A stretch of 64,000 nucleotides of DNA from Omphiscola glabra. Its lineage: Eukaryota > Mollusca > Gastropoda > Lymnaeidae. Shown piece by piece: positions 1-9,925 of the stretch. Position 1 is the stretch's first letter. The number at the start of each line of letters is the position of its first letter. The notes below the pieces were generated by a model. The model worked only from the letters and a program-made list of their open reading frames with translations. It did not search any database and was not told where the DNA came from. The stretch is from contig OZ024811.1 in assembly GCA_964017045.1 (NCBI GenBank), positions 7,713,674 through 7,777,673 on the forward strand. Reading direction: 5' to 3'. Both the position numbers and the translations under genes were made by a program.

Positions 1-197
1 CTTTCTAGATATAAAAGGTCAAAGAGAGTTAATAAATTAACGATTTATCCCTATTACCATTGGGTTTAATTATTTTCTTTTTACTGCGACGTAGGAATTT
101 AATTGGGTCATACGTCGCCATCTTGAATTGTGCAACCCTTGGCGATTGAACCAAATAATTAATTATATACAAAATTTAAGTTAATGAAAATACTCAC

Positions 198-295
198 TTG
201 GTTTCCTTATGTAAGGCTGGCATGTTTTCTTTTTCTTCTTCCTCCTGCGGACCAAAATTCTCGTCAATAACGATAGCGTCGGAAACCTTTAACAT
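198..295 (-). CDS. First coding exon of an unidentified gene (partial)
   Basis: Reading the minus strand, an ATG at 295 opens 32 codons (begins MLKVSDAIVIDENFGPQ) and runs into a consensus donor (CCAA|GTGAGT) with exon end at 198, phase 2. The rest of the gene lies to the left, mostly outside the window. The peptide is acidic and contains a KEN tripeptide at residues 22-24 (EEKENMP), which can act as an APC/C degron in cell-cycle proteins, but a tripeptide alone proves nothing. An in-frame AATTTTGG stretch and the Glu-rich run are the only other features. I do not recognise the family. The start and donor are good; the coding status rests on the open frame and the splice site only. Confidence 0.5.
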
Positions 296-904
296 TGCTC
301 ACTTCACCGCCCTCTCATGGGAGAAGATGATGACGTTCTACTGATGTATCACGTGACTGAACTATACTTCCTGTCCTCATGAAGATATTTCGTGCAGTGT
401 CAGCTGATTAGCATTGAACTTGGTGTCTTTCCATAATGATGCTCCAATATTTAAACCCTCATAGGAAACTGCGCCGATGAAAAAAAAATTAATGAATGCG
501 ACATAGAAATATGAAAATATATCATATACTTTTTTTTTTAAGTTAACAGCTCCCCAGAAATACTACGTTCAACTAACTTTTACACTACATTAACCAATAA
601 AATATGGAATATGTTTCTTACATCTGGAATATGTTTCTTACAAAGATTATTAAAATGCATGTTTCTGCAATTTGTAATATTAATTTATGTATAAAATACA
701 AATACCGGTACCACTTTTAGAGTGGATCTAATGCAGGGGTACTTTGTGAGGAACGCATTTAAAAAATAAATAAATGTGTAGGACTACCTTTAAAATTTCT
801 TAAAGAGAATATTATTACTACTAGGGCTTATTCGGGTGTAGTTTTTTTTTTTTTACATCGTGTCCGAGTATTTTGAGCAAATATCCGGTGGGTCCAAGTG
901 TTAC
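296..904. other. Upstream flank of the left-hand gene
   Basis: No ORF or repeat of note. It should contain the promoter of the minus-strand gene starting at 295. An ETS-type core (ACTTCCTG, about 366-373) and a CACGTG-like sequence (ATCACGTGAC, about 349-358) lie within 80 bases of the start codon. From about 480 onward the sequence is AT-rich with homopolymers and looks like ordinary intergenic DNA. Confidence 0.3.
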
Positions 905-1215
905 AAAAAAATCGTATCCGGAAATTTGATCGAAAGAAATTTGGTCGACGGAAAATTGATCGACGGAAATTTGATCGAACGGAAATTTGGTTGAATCGTT
1001 TTTTTAATTTATGCGTTGAAATTTTGCGTCAAATTTCTTTCTGAACGCATTATTTTGTTTTACTATATAGTATAGTGCGTTCAAAAAGAAATTTGACGAT
1101 AATTTTAACGTGTGAACTGAAAAAAAGATTCGACCAAATTTCCGTTCGATCAAATTACCGTCGATCAATTTTCGGTCGACCAAATTTCTTTCGAACAAAT
1201 TTCCGGTAACCACAA
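905..1215. mobile_element. Fold-back (palindromic) MITE-like element
   Basis: The two halves are near-perfect inverted copies. The left arm (905-1000) consists of repeats of the type GGAAATTTGATCGAAC, GGTCGACGGAAAATTGATCGACGG; the right arm (about 1120-1212) reads the complement (TTCGACCAAATTTCCGTTCGATC...). The inner part is palindromic too (GCGTTGAAATTTTGCGTCAAATTTC near 1012 against GAAATTTGACGATAATTTTAACG near 1090). No ORF of note. A partial relative sits at 12770-12836, so this is a dispersed repeat, not a local palindrome. Confidence 0.75.
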
Positions 1216-1333
1216 AAAATAGTTAACTTCTTATTTTCTATAATATTATATGGCAATCTTATATGGCATGCTTCCATCTTCGCGAGACGATGGAGTAGCT
1301 ATATTTTAGTCCTACACCTCGACGAGTAGCTCA

Positions 1334-2592
1334 CTAGACCAATCCTGGAGTGACAATCTCGACTGCATTTAACCACAGAAAAAATTCTTGTTTAATTTTG
1401 GCCTTCCGTGCTGTTCTTTTTGTTGCAAGGGCTTCGTTTCGCATATCTTCTGCCTTTTTCACTCCTACGTATACTGCCGTTCGCCAGTTGGAACGTTGTT
1501 CGGCAATGATCTCCCATTTGTGGACTTCAATGTTGGCTTCCTTCATGCTCTTTTTGCAAACGTCCATAAATCTCAGGCGTGGCCGTCCAATAAATCTTGT
1601 CCCTTCTGCCAACTCTCCATACAACAGCATCTTTGGTATACGGCTTTCGTCCATTCTCCTGACATGGCCTAACCAGCGAAGGCGCTTCTTGCTAAGAGCG
1701 GAGAATATGCTACACATTTTAGCACGCTCCAAGACCTCTGTGTTAGGCACCTTGTCCTGCCACCGGATGCGTAAAATGCGACGCAGACATCTTTGATGGA
1801 AGCTGTTTAGTTTCCGCTCGTGACTGGTGTATGTGGTCCACACTTCACTGCCAAGCACGCATGCCTGATAGACACTTAGTTTTGTTTTTTCAGTTAGATT
1901 GAGATTACACCACACCCGCTTATTCAGTTTAGCCATAGTTGCTGCTGCTTTTGTGATCCTGATGTTTATCTCTTCATCAATGGAGAGAGAACTAGAAATA
2001 TTGGATCCAAGGTATGTGAAATGCTCAACAACCGACAGATTCTGGCCCTCAATAGTTATGATTGGAGGGGACGGTGCTTCTTGCATCATGACATGAGTTT
2101 CCTGTAGACTAATTAACAATCCAAACTCTTTACAAGCGTGTGCTAGACGATTAACTAGCCTCTGAAGACCTTCTTCTGTGTGAGATGTTAAGGCGGCATC
2201 GTCAGCGAAAAGCAGTTCACGAATGAGTACCCTTTTTACTTTGGTTTTTGCACGAAGGCGAGCGATATTGAACAGCCTACCATCAGATCTGGTATGTATG
2301 TACACTCCATCTTCACAGCCCTTGAAAGCAAATTGAAGGAGCATCGAGAAAAAATGGAGAGGAGAGTTGGTGCCAGTACACAACCCTGTTTTACTCCGCT
2401 GCTGACTGGGAATGCCTCAGAGACAGCGCCATTGAATGTGACTGTGATGTGCATGTTTTTGTGAAATGATTGTATGACTGTGAGCAGTCGTGGGGGACAA
2501 CCTATTCTTTGCAAGATACTGAACAGGCCATTCCGACTTACATACGGGCGGACATGGCTGAATCGTACATGGCATCTCGTAAATGAGTCCAT
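1334..2592 (-). pseudogene. 5'-truncated, frameshifted non-LTR reverse transcriptase
   Basis: The minus strand encodes the C-terminal half of a reverse transcriptase. Visible in order: a palm segment with SSGVKQGCVLAPTL (frame ending near 2236-2592), the catalytic motif LLFADDAAL with both aspartates, a YLGSNISSS segment after the active site, and the C-terminal LRWLGHVRRM motif typical of these ORFs. The first part is in one frame and the FADD part in another; the frames overlap around 2340-2400, so at least one frameshift separates them (VLAPTL... continues as FFSMLLQFAF in the other frame). The N-terminal endonuclease and finger regions are absent. It resembles RTE/jockey-type elements; the clade is not resolved. 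It cannot make an intact protein. Confidence 0.85.
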
Positions 2593-2829
2593 TTAGAGTC
2601 AATAGTGCTATAATATATGCCAACCATTAAACAATACGCATACAGACAGTCCTACACCCTAACTGTCGACCTTTAAACAATAGTCATACAGACAGTCCTA
2701 CAGGGCGAGTCCTGCACCATACCAGTTACTCTTTTTTGAATAATATAATAGTCACCCCTGCCCACACCCTAAAGAAAAAAAAATCAACATTTTTACCGGA
2801 GTTCAACCGTCACATATGACTTTTTTTTC

Positions 2830-3720
2830 CACTTATTATAAAACATGTGGACGTCTCAAAGGCTTTTGATGTGTCTTTACTACTTTTCCTTAACAGTGCT
2901 ATGCCATCAGCATATGCAAGATACTGAAGAGGTTGGTTGTAAAAATGCCTATTAGTTGTGGCTCTTGGGTATCCCTCAGAAATTATCCAGCTATTGTTCT
3001 CCGTGTGTCAATATGTATGTTTCTCATAACTCTCTCTCTAATGTTAGATTAAATAGCATACATCGAGTCTCATTGTCTTAGGCCTCGTCTAATCTGAAAC
3101 TCCCTTGAATATTCACCCTGAACCTTGATTTTGCTTTTTGAGTTGTTCAATGTGATATGTACCAGTCTTACAATGTTTTGGGTTTGCAAAACTCTTGCAG
3201 AGTCTCACATAGATATTTTCTTTTGATGCTGTCATAGGCAATTTTAAAGCACACATAGGCCTAACCATAAAGTTGATGTACTGGGATAGTATATGCCTAA
3301 ATTTCTCTAATAGGCATCTGATGGTGAAAATCTGATCAGTTTTGTCTGAATTCACATTGGTAGTCACCTAGGATTTGTTCAGTATACGGTTGTAGTCTTT
3401 TGTCAATTAGTATTGTCAGTATGTTATATTTATAATATTGAATTGGAAATTCCTCTGTAGTTTGTGCATTAAAGTTTGGAACCTTTCTTGTTTATTTGGG
3501 TTATTACTATTAGAGCTGTTTCCCATTCTGTTGGAATGTTCTCTTCTTGCCAAAATGCGTCTGAGGGTGTAGTTGTCTTCCTCCATATTTAATAAGTTCT
3601 TCTGTGATGAGGTCTTTTCCGGGAGCTATGTGGTTTTTCATAGAATTGATTACTTCTGTAGTTTCTTCCTAATTTTGGAAGTTTATTAAAGAGTCTGGTC
3701 CTCCATGTGGTCTATTCTGA
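2830..3720 (-). pseudogene. Strongly decayed reverse transcriptase relic
   Basis: Fragments of reverse transcriptase are readable on the minus strand in several frames. Near 3280-3370: TDQIFTIRCLLEKF, the usual motif before the first catalytic Asp. Near 3215-3250: a piece like FKIAYDSIKR. Near 2895-2935: LQYLAYADGIALL, in which the second catalytic Asp of the YADD box is now Gly. Near 3590-3640: a segment resembling KSPGKDLITEEL. Stops and frameshifts are frequent. It comes from a different family than the fragment at 1334-2592. Dead copy. Confidence 0.7.
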
Positions 3721-3757
3721 AGCCAATAATGATATGCAATTCATTTACGTACCCGAG

Positions 3758-3848
3758 GGGCCATCCATAAATGACGTCACTAGTTTAAAAAAAAAAAGGG
3801 GGGGGGGTCACGTTTTTGTGACGATGTGTGAATTGGGGGAAAGGGGGG
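3758..3848. mobile_element. Left half of short inverted-repeat element (GGCCATCCATAAATGACGTCA family)
   Basis: Starts GGGGCCATCCATAAATGACGTCAC followed by an A/G homopolymer run and TTTTTGTGACGATGTGTGA, then a G-rich run. The same terminal sequence in inverse orientation, with the same TTTTTGTGACGATTTGTGACGATGGGGG core, is at about 10925-11093. The copy here is broken off at 3848 where the LTR-like element begins, and seems to resume at 5308 (GGGGGCTTAAGCAATGTGACGTCAC). Confidence 0.6.
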
Positions 3849-5307
3849 TGTCACGAGCTCCCTATGCTAAGTGACCCTTGGTCTATATTCTTATACAACA
3901 CCTCTGACACCACCTTGTTTTGATGTGTCCAAGGAAACACAATAACTATACAATAAACAAAGTCTTCAATATAACGTAAAATGACTACAGCTAATTTATT
4001 CTTTAAAAGTAGAGTAATATTCGATATACAATGAGAATAATAGCATGCGCTATGAAGAAATACACTTTGAAATAATAGGATGATTTTCGTACATATATAA
4101 TTACTAAAATGACATTATAATAGTGATTCTCAATATTGAACAACTCTGAATCATACAAGCGAAAAGCTACCATACGACGAAATGGAGTCTTGCAAGACTG
4201 TCGCCCCCTCTACAGCGTGAATCTGTCCTATGGTCGTGGTTGTTAGCGTCTCTCGTTGTCTCCCTGCACTGGCATCTGCGCACACACTCCGTCACGAGTT
4301 TGTGACGATTAGTTAACGACGTTAAAAGGTGGCTATCCCTGAAATATATGAATAAATCACCTACACCAAGTGGTCTATATATGCTAAGCCCTATCTGACT
4401 ACTTACCGTAGACTTCCAAAATACTAAACCTCTACATAAAGTAACTATCAGTCACACGAACTACCATAAAGCTCCTCCATACACACACCTTATATACACT
4501 TACCTCTCTATGTTGATACTGTTCTATGTTGATACTGTTGCAAGGCTGGTACAAGGTAAGTCTATGTGTCTGAGCTCTCACGAGAGAAGTCTCATGTGTG
4601 GGCCGTAGTGCTCAGTGAAACTACAGAATTATATGTCCTTACTTATACCCCTCGTTCCTACCCAAACTTCTTTGTTGGTTCAAGAATACTCTCTATCACA
4701 CATTCCTGACCCCTATCATTTCCAGTCGATTAGGAATTTCCTTCGTTAACCCAAAGTATCTATGTCCCAAAAATACAGCAAGTTAAGTCCATCCTATAAG
4801 TCACCTTAACAATGGAACTCTGTCTTGTACCCCGACCACATTCCTTCGTGACATATGCGTTACCCTAACAATGGAGCTCTCTCCTGTCCCGCCCCAGTAA
4901 GTCAACCAGTGGACACCCCCGCCCCAGTACCCAGTAAGTCAACCAGTGGCACCCCCGCCCCAGTACCCAGTAAGTCAACCAGTGGCACCCCCGCCCCAGT
5001 ACCCAGTAAGTCAACCAGTGGCACCCCCACCCCAGTACCCAGTAAGTCAACCAGTGGCACCCCCGCCCCAGTACCCAGTAAGTCAACCAGTGGCACCCCC
5101 GCCCCAGTACCCAGTAAGTCAACCAGTGGCACCCCCACCCCAGTACCCAGTAAGTCAACCAGTGGCACCCCCGCCCCAGTACCCAGTAAGTCAACCAGTG
5201 GACACCCCCGCCCCAGTACCCAGTAAGTCAACCAGTGGCACCCCCGCCCCAGTACCCAGTAAGTCAACCAGTGGCACCCCCGCCCCAGTAAGAGTCACCG
5301 TGTGACA
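3849..5307. mobile_element. Probable solo LTR, 1459 bp
   Basis: The interval begins TGTCACGAGC and ends CGTGTGACA, so it has TG...CA ends with a six-base inverted repeat (TGTCAC/GTGACA). It is flanked on both sides by GGGGG (3844-3848 and 5308-5312), as expected for a 5-bp target duplication, although the target is a G-run, which weakens this. The sequence to either side matches the two halves of one short inverted-repeat element. No gag/pol coding is present, fitting a solo LTR left by recombination. The last 400 bp are a 36-bp tandem array. Confidence 0.55.
4891..5290. repeat. 36-bp minisatellite, about 11 copies
   Basis: The unit is GTAAGTCAACCAGTGGCACC plus CCCGCCCCAGTACCCA, repeated almost without change; a C/A change (GCCCC/ACCCC) and a one-base insertion (GTGGACACC) in two units are the main variants. 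Because 36 is divisible by three and the unit lacks stops, several frames on both strands stay open; these are not genes. Each unit carries CCAGTAAGT, a donor-like sequence on the plus strand. Confidence 0.95.
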
Positions 5308-5445
5308 GGGGGCTTAAGCAATGTGACGTCACATGAAAAGCGGAATTTTATATTAAAAATCTGCCCATAATAAACCTAAATTATAGACATTTTTTTACAT
5401 CATTCTTTTATAAAACAACTATAACTATTATATTTAAACTACGAT

Positions 5446-5966
5446 CACTGAGAGAATCAGTGCAGGTATGCGAGGTCCCAGACATGGACACTGATCAAGT
5501 TACAGGCCAACACTGAGAATCAGTGAAGGTATGCGAGGTCCCAGACATGGACACTGATCAAGTTACAGGCCAACACTGAGAGAATCAGTGCAGGTATGTG
5601 AGGTCCCAGACATGGACATTGATCAAGTTACAGGCCAACACTGAGAGAATCAGTGCAGGTATGCGAGGTCCCAGACATGGACACTGATCAAGTTACAGGC
5701 CAACACTAAGAATCAGTGAAGGTATGCGAGGTCCCAGACATGGACACTGATCAAGTTACAGGCCAACACTGAAAGAATCAGTGCAGGTATGTGAGGTCCC
5801 AGACATGGACATTGATCAAGTTACAGGCCAACACTGAGAGAATCAGTGCAGGTATGCGAGGTCCCAGACATGGACATTGATCAAGTTACAGGCCAACACT
5901 GAGAGAATCAGTACAGGTATGCGAGGTCCCAGACATGGACACTGATCAAGTTACAGGCCAACACCG
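5446..5966. repeat. 62-66-bp tandem repeat, 8 copies
   Basis: Each unit reads CACTGAGAGAATCAGTGCAGG, then TATGCGAGGTCCCAGACATG, then GACACTGATCAAGTTACAGG CCAA. Two length classes exist: units with GAGAGAATCAGTGCAGG and units with GAGAATCAGTGAAGG; their order (long, short, long, long, short, long, long, long) hints that a three-unit block was duplicated. CACTGA...TCAGTG inside the unit is a small palindrome. Confidence 0.95.
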
Positions 5967-5969
5967 AGG

Positions 5970-6585
5970 AGGTGAAAATGGGCGTAGTGACATTGACAGT
6001 TGAGCGAATTTATGTGAAAATGTGGAGATGGGAGTCATAGAATCAGGGGAAGTGGGATGGAACGAAAAAAAATGGTTGGCCCGGGGGGGGGGGGCGATCT
6101 TAGTAAATGCTCTAGGTTCACGAGCGCTTGACAGGCAGCTGTGTAATCGCTCTACATTTTCTCATTTTCGGATTGTTTTTCTCAACTTTTATTCCTGGAA
6201 TAATGGATATGTTTGAATATGAAAGTCTCCTGGACGTATGAATATAATTTATTTCGAAAATAACTAGGAATTGGTAGACTTATTCTAAATTTTTCCATTC
6301 TATATTCGTGATTAATGTAAACAAAAACAGTCGACGTCATTAACAAACACTTCCGGTTCACAATTCGATGTGCTGCACTGAAATATCTCCACATTTTCTC
6401 CTTGTTTCTCTCATATTTTTATTCCTGGATACAGAACGAAGTAGTCATCTCTTGAACTGCACTTCGCTGGTTATGAACACTTCCGTAAAACACTATTTAA
6501 ACTGCTGTGTGGCGATCTTTTAGGCCACAATAGTGTATGTATATTTCACATTGTTTTGATAGACTTGGAAATTAACTTAAAAGAT
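5970..6585 (+). other. Upstream/5' region of the non-LTR element
   Basis: No convincing ORF. A poly-G run is at 6083-6093. Two similar stretches of about 50 bases (CTACATTTTCTCATTTTCGG...TTTATTCCTGGA near 6150-6200 and CCACATTTTCTCCTTGTTTC...TTTATTCCTGGA near 6387-6430) form an imperfect direct duplication about 235 bases apart, which may be part of the 5' untranslated region of the retrotransposon that follows. Confidence 0.35.
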
Positions 6586-9500
6586 ATGCCCCGCCTTCAA
6601 TATTCATCTACTATCCTGCGTCGTCTGTGTACCCCTGATGGCTATCTCCTTAGTGATGATGTTCTTTCACGATGTCGATCATTATGTTTAATAAAAAAGA
6701 AAACTGCAAGAGGTTTTCGTGGGGGAAGAAGGAGGATGAGATCTCGACATTCAGCTCCCACGACAATAGTGCGTCAAAGAACTGATGATGTTACGCTCAT
6801 TAATGTGCAGTCATCTGTCAAGACATCATTGATCATCAATGACCTTTTCACTGAGAAAAAAACAACAACAAAAACTCAAACTCATGATTTCACACCGCCT
6901 CGACGGGGCGTGAAGAGATCAAATCTAATTGATGTTGACTGCCAGCCTGTTGTGAAGCCACAATCACATAATTTCGGGGTACTGTATTTTAACTCCCAGT
7001 CATGCAGGAATAAGACATTTGAGGTGTGCGATCTTGTTTTAGAGAGCAAGGCTGACCTTGTATTCATTACCGAGACGTGGTTTAAACATGTTGGAGACGA
7101 GGTCAAGCAGCAAGAAATTACACCTCCGGACTACCTCATTCACTCTTGCCCAAGGCAATCGCACAGTGGTGGTGGTATTGCTGTCCTTTATAGGAGCTCC
7201 TTAAAGAATGGTGTGGCGTTTTCAAAATCGGACGAGTTTGTTTCATTTGAGATGTGCAAGATGCAACTTAATTATGGTGAACAAGCGATAACGTTTCTAT
7301 GCATATACAGGCCACCTCCTAATAAGCGAAATAAGTTGAAGATCTGTCAGTTTACTGCTGACTTTCTTCGGCTTCTGGAAACGTACGCCTCCACAAACAA
7401 AAACGTCGTCATAATCGGCGACACAAACTGTCATTTCGATTCCACCACCGACAGCTATGTCAAGACCTTAAAATCAGCTCTTGACACACACGGAATGACT
7501 CAGCTTGTCAGTGTCCCGACACAAAAGCGGGGTCACATCCTAGATTGGCTGGTTGTCAGAGAGGATCGTGCAGCTATGATCTGCAACCTCATAATTGAGG
7601 ACAAACTGATCTCTGATCATTTCCCAGTAACCTTTGACTTTGATTTAAGGAAGCCAGGGCGCCTTCTGCGCACAATCACATCCCGTGACCTCCGAAGGAT
7701 AGATCGGGCGGCCTTTAGATGTGACGTCGCCGCCCTCAAGTATAGCGAAGATGATCCTGCAACAGACTACAACAGTGGCCTCAGAGTTATTTTAGACAAA
7801 CATGCACCTCTGTCTACACGGCGCGTTACGGACCGCCCTTCTGCCCCATGGCTCACACCAGAAATAAAGGACGCGAAGCAGCAACAGCGACGTGCAGAAC
7901 GCAAGTGGCGGAAGTCTGGCTTGACTGTGCACCGACAAATCTTTGTTGAAAACAAGGAACGCACTAAGCAGATGGTCCTTGCAGCTAGGACTGAATATGT
8001 CAGTCACCGGATTGTAGATTGCGGTTCAAATAGGGACTTATTTCGCATTGTCGGTCAGCTGACCGGTAAACAGAAGGACACATCTGTGCCAAACAATATT
8101 GCTTTGGCCGAGTTACCAGACGCTCTAAATGATTTCTTTGTTATGAAAGTTAAGAAGATCAGGGCGAGACTTGACATTTGCACAGATGCTCCCGAATTCT
8201 TGCCGTTTAATGGCACTCCTATGAGCGAATTTTTGGAGGTCACTGAATCGCATGTGAAGAAAATCCTGGTTGACTCCCCAAGAAAGTCATGTTTGCTTGA
8301 CCCTCTTCCGGCAGGTCTGTTGTATGAATGTTTAGACGAAATTGTCCCTATCATTACTAATATCGTAAATCAGTCTTTGAAAACTGGTTTTGTTCCATCC
8401 TCTTTTAAGGAGGCGGTTGTAACTCCACTGCTAAAAAAAGCAAATCTCGACCCTAATCTGTTGGAAAATTATCGCCCCGTCTCTAATCTACCATTTTTAT
8501 CAAAGATTTTAGAGAGGGTCGTTCTTCGACAGCTCCTGGATCACCTCACTCGGTGTGACTTGTTTGAGCCTTTTCAGTCAGCATACAGAACGCATCACTC
8601 TACTGAGACAGCCCTGTTGCGCGTCGTAAATGACCTTCTGTCGTCTTGTGGTGAGGGCCAGGTATCCCTTTTGTCGTTACTGGATCTATCGGCAGCGTTC
8701 GATACGCTTGACCACGGCATACTTCTCCAACGTCTACAATATACGTTCGGTTTCACTGATACCGTCCTGAGATGGTTCCGCTCATATCTGACAAATCGGG
8801 TCCAATCAGTTATCACAAACGGCTTGACCTCCAAGAAATCCATTATTGAATTCGGAGTACCCCAAGGCTCGGTCTTAGGCCCGGTGCTTTTCACTATGTA
8901 CGTTCAGCCCCTGGGTGCAGTGATCAAGCAGTTTGACATGGTATATCACATGTTCGCGGATGATACCCAACTTCAGAAATCCGTGATCCCCTCTCAGCTC
9001 CCTCAGCTTCTTAAAATGACACAGAAGACAGTGGAGTCAGTTAAGCACTGGATGACAATAAACAAGCTCAAATTGAATGATGAAAAGACTGAGGTGATCC
9101 CCATTGCTACCGCTCAAAAATTAAAATCTTTAAAAGATACACCATCCTTTACTCTCTCAGGCGTGCAGATTGAGTTTGCTCAAACAGTGCGAAACCTGGG
9201 TGTCTACTTAGACAGAACACTAACTATGGAAAATCACATTAACATGATTTGCAAGGCGATTTTTCTAGAGCTACGCAGAATTAGTCATATCAGACCCTTC
9301 TTAACGTTGGGTGCATCAAAGAGGCTGATGTCTGCATTCGTGCTATCACGCATGGACTACTGCAATGCTCTCATGGTGGGTCTTCCAGCTACGCTCCTTG
9401 ATAAAATTCAAAAGGCACAGAATAATGCGGCTCGAATTGTTCTTCGTAAACGCAAATTCGACCATGCTAAAACTCTTCTGATAGAATTGCATTGGCTGCC

Positions 9501-9804
9501 GGTCCGCGCTCGTATAGAGTACAAAATCGCAACTCTGTGCTACCGCTGCTTGCATGACCTGGCGCCGTCCTATCTCCAAGCGCTCATGACGCCTTATGTA
9601 CCCACTAGACAACTCCGCTCATCCGATAGTGGCAAACTCTCGATACCGCGTGTTCGCCTTGAAACTTACGGAAAGCGCACGTTCGCATTTGCTGGCCCAA
9701 CCATTTGGAACACCCTTCCTGACGCTCTCAAAAACAGCCAGACGCTGGAGTCCTTCAAAACAAATTTAAAAACTCATCTATTTCGCAAACACCTGCTGGA
9801 ATGA
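6586..9804 (+). CDS. CR1/L2-type non-LTR retrotransposon ORF2: AP endonuclease + reverse transcriptase
   Basis: A single uninterrupted ORF of 1072 codons from the first ATG at 6586 (MPRLQYSSTILRRL) to TGA at 9802. The N-terminal 120 residues are basic and unassigned. Then comes an APE-type endonuclease (about residues 135-370): VLYFNSQSC, FITETWF, VVIIGDTNCH and the C-terminal ISDHFPV, the motifs that nick target DNA. The reverse transcriptase follows (about 530-830): NYRPVSNLPFLSKILERVV, FQSAYRTHHSTETAL, DLSAAFDTLDH, GVPQGSVLGPVLF and the catalytic MFADDTQ. The C-terminal part has the LRSSDSGKLSIPR and GPTIWNTLPDALKN blocks common to CR1/L2/Crack/Daphne ORFs. The protein would make cDNA primed at the nicked target. 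No frameshift or stop is seen, so this could be a young, possibly active copy. No separate ORF1 was found upstream. Exact clade is not resolved. Confidence 0.95.
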   Translation: MPRLQYSSTILRRLCTPDGYLLSDDVLSRCRSLCLIKKKTARGFRGGRRRMRSRHSAPTTIVRQRTDDVTLINVQSSVKTSLIINDLFTEKKTTTKTQTHDFTPPRRGVKRSNLIDVDCQPVVKPQSHNFGVLYFNSQSCRNKTFEVCDLVLESKADLVFITETWFKHVGDEVKQQEITPPDYLIHSCPRQSHSGGGIAVLYRSSLKNGVAFSKSDEFVSFEMCKMQLNYGEQAITFLCIYRPPPNKRNKLKICQFTADFLRLLETYASTNKNVVIIGDTNCHFDSTTDSYVKTLKSALDTHGMTQLVSVPTQKRGHILDWLVVREDRAAMICNLIIEDKLISDHFPVTFDFDLRKPGRLLRTITSRDLRRIDRAAFRCDVAALKYSEDDPATDYNSGLRVILDKHAPLSTRRVTDRPSAPWLTPEIKDAKQQQRRAERKWRKSGLTVHRQIFVENKERTKQMVLAARTEYVSHRIVDCGSNRDLFRIVGQLTGKQKDTSVPNNIALAELPDALNDFFVMKVKKIRARLDICTDAPEFLPFNGTPMSEFLEVTESHVKKILVDSPRKSCLLDPLPAGLLYECLDEIVPIITNIVNQSLKTGFVPSSFKEAVVTPLLKKANLDPNLLENYRPVSNLPFLSKILERVVLRQLLDHLTRCDLFEPFQSAYRTHHSTETALLRVVNDLLSSCGEGQVSLLSLLDLSAAFDTLDHGILLQRLQYTFGFTDTVLRWFRSYLTNRVQSVITNGLTSKKSIIEFGVPQGSVLGPVLFTMYVQPLGAVIKQFDMVYHMFADDTQLQKSVIPSQLPQLLKMTQKTVESVKHWMTINKLKLNDEKTEVIPIATAQKLKSLKDTPSFTLSGVQIEFAQTVRNLGVYLDRTLTMENHINMICKAIFLELRRISHIRPFLTLGASKRLMSAFVLSRMDYCNALMVGLPATLLDKIQKAQNNAARIVLRKRKFDHAKTLLIELHWLPVRARIEYKIATLCYRCLHDLAPSYLQALMTPYVPTRQLRSSDSGKLSIPRVRLETYGKRTFAFAGPTIWNTLPDALKNSQTLESFKTNLKTHLFRKHLLE

Positions 9805-9925
9805 TGATGTCTACAATTTTTTCCAGCTTGTTATTATCTCCCAACTTAGTTTTTGTACCGCGCTTCGAGCCTTTGGGGATGAAGCGTGATTTTTCAAATG
9901 AACTTTATTATTATTATTATTAGGG
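9805..9925 (+). other. 3' tail of the non-LTR element with hairpin and (ATT)n
   Basis: After the stop, TACCGCGCTTCGAGCC...GGGGATGAAGCGTG can form a stem-loop (CGCTTC pairing GAAGCG), and the element ends in an ATT microsatellite (9907-9922). A 3' hairpin plus simple-repeat tail is typical of CR1/L2-like elements, where it is recognised by their own reverse transcriptase. The analogous tail of another family is at 54780-54850. Confidence 0.7.

Noticed and set aside
1350..2096. Plus-strand open frames
   Set aside because: Antisense to the reverse transcriptase fragment on the minus strand.
4855..5305. Open frames of 109-123 codons on both strands (Pro/Ser/Thr repeats)
   Set aside because: Product of a stop-free 36-bp tandem unit; open in several frames at once, with no start or splice context.
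6882..9612. Minus-strand open frames of 65-99 codons
   Set aside because: Antisense shadows of the 1072-codon retrotransposon ORF.
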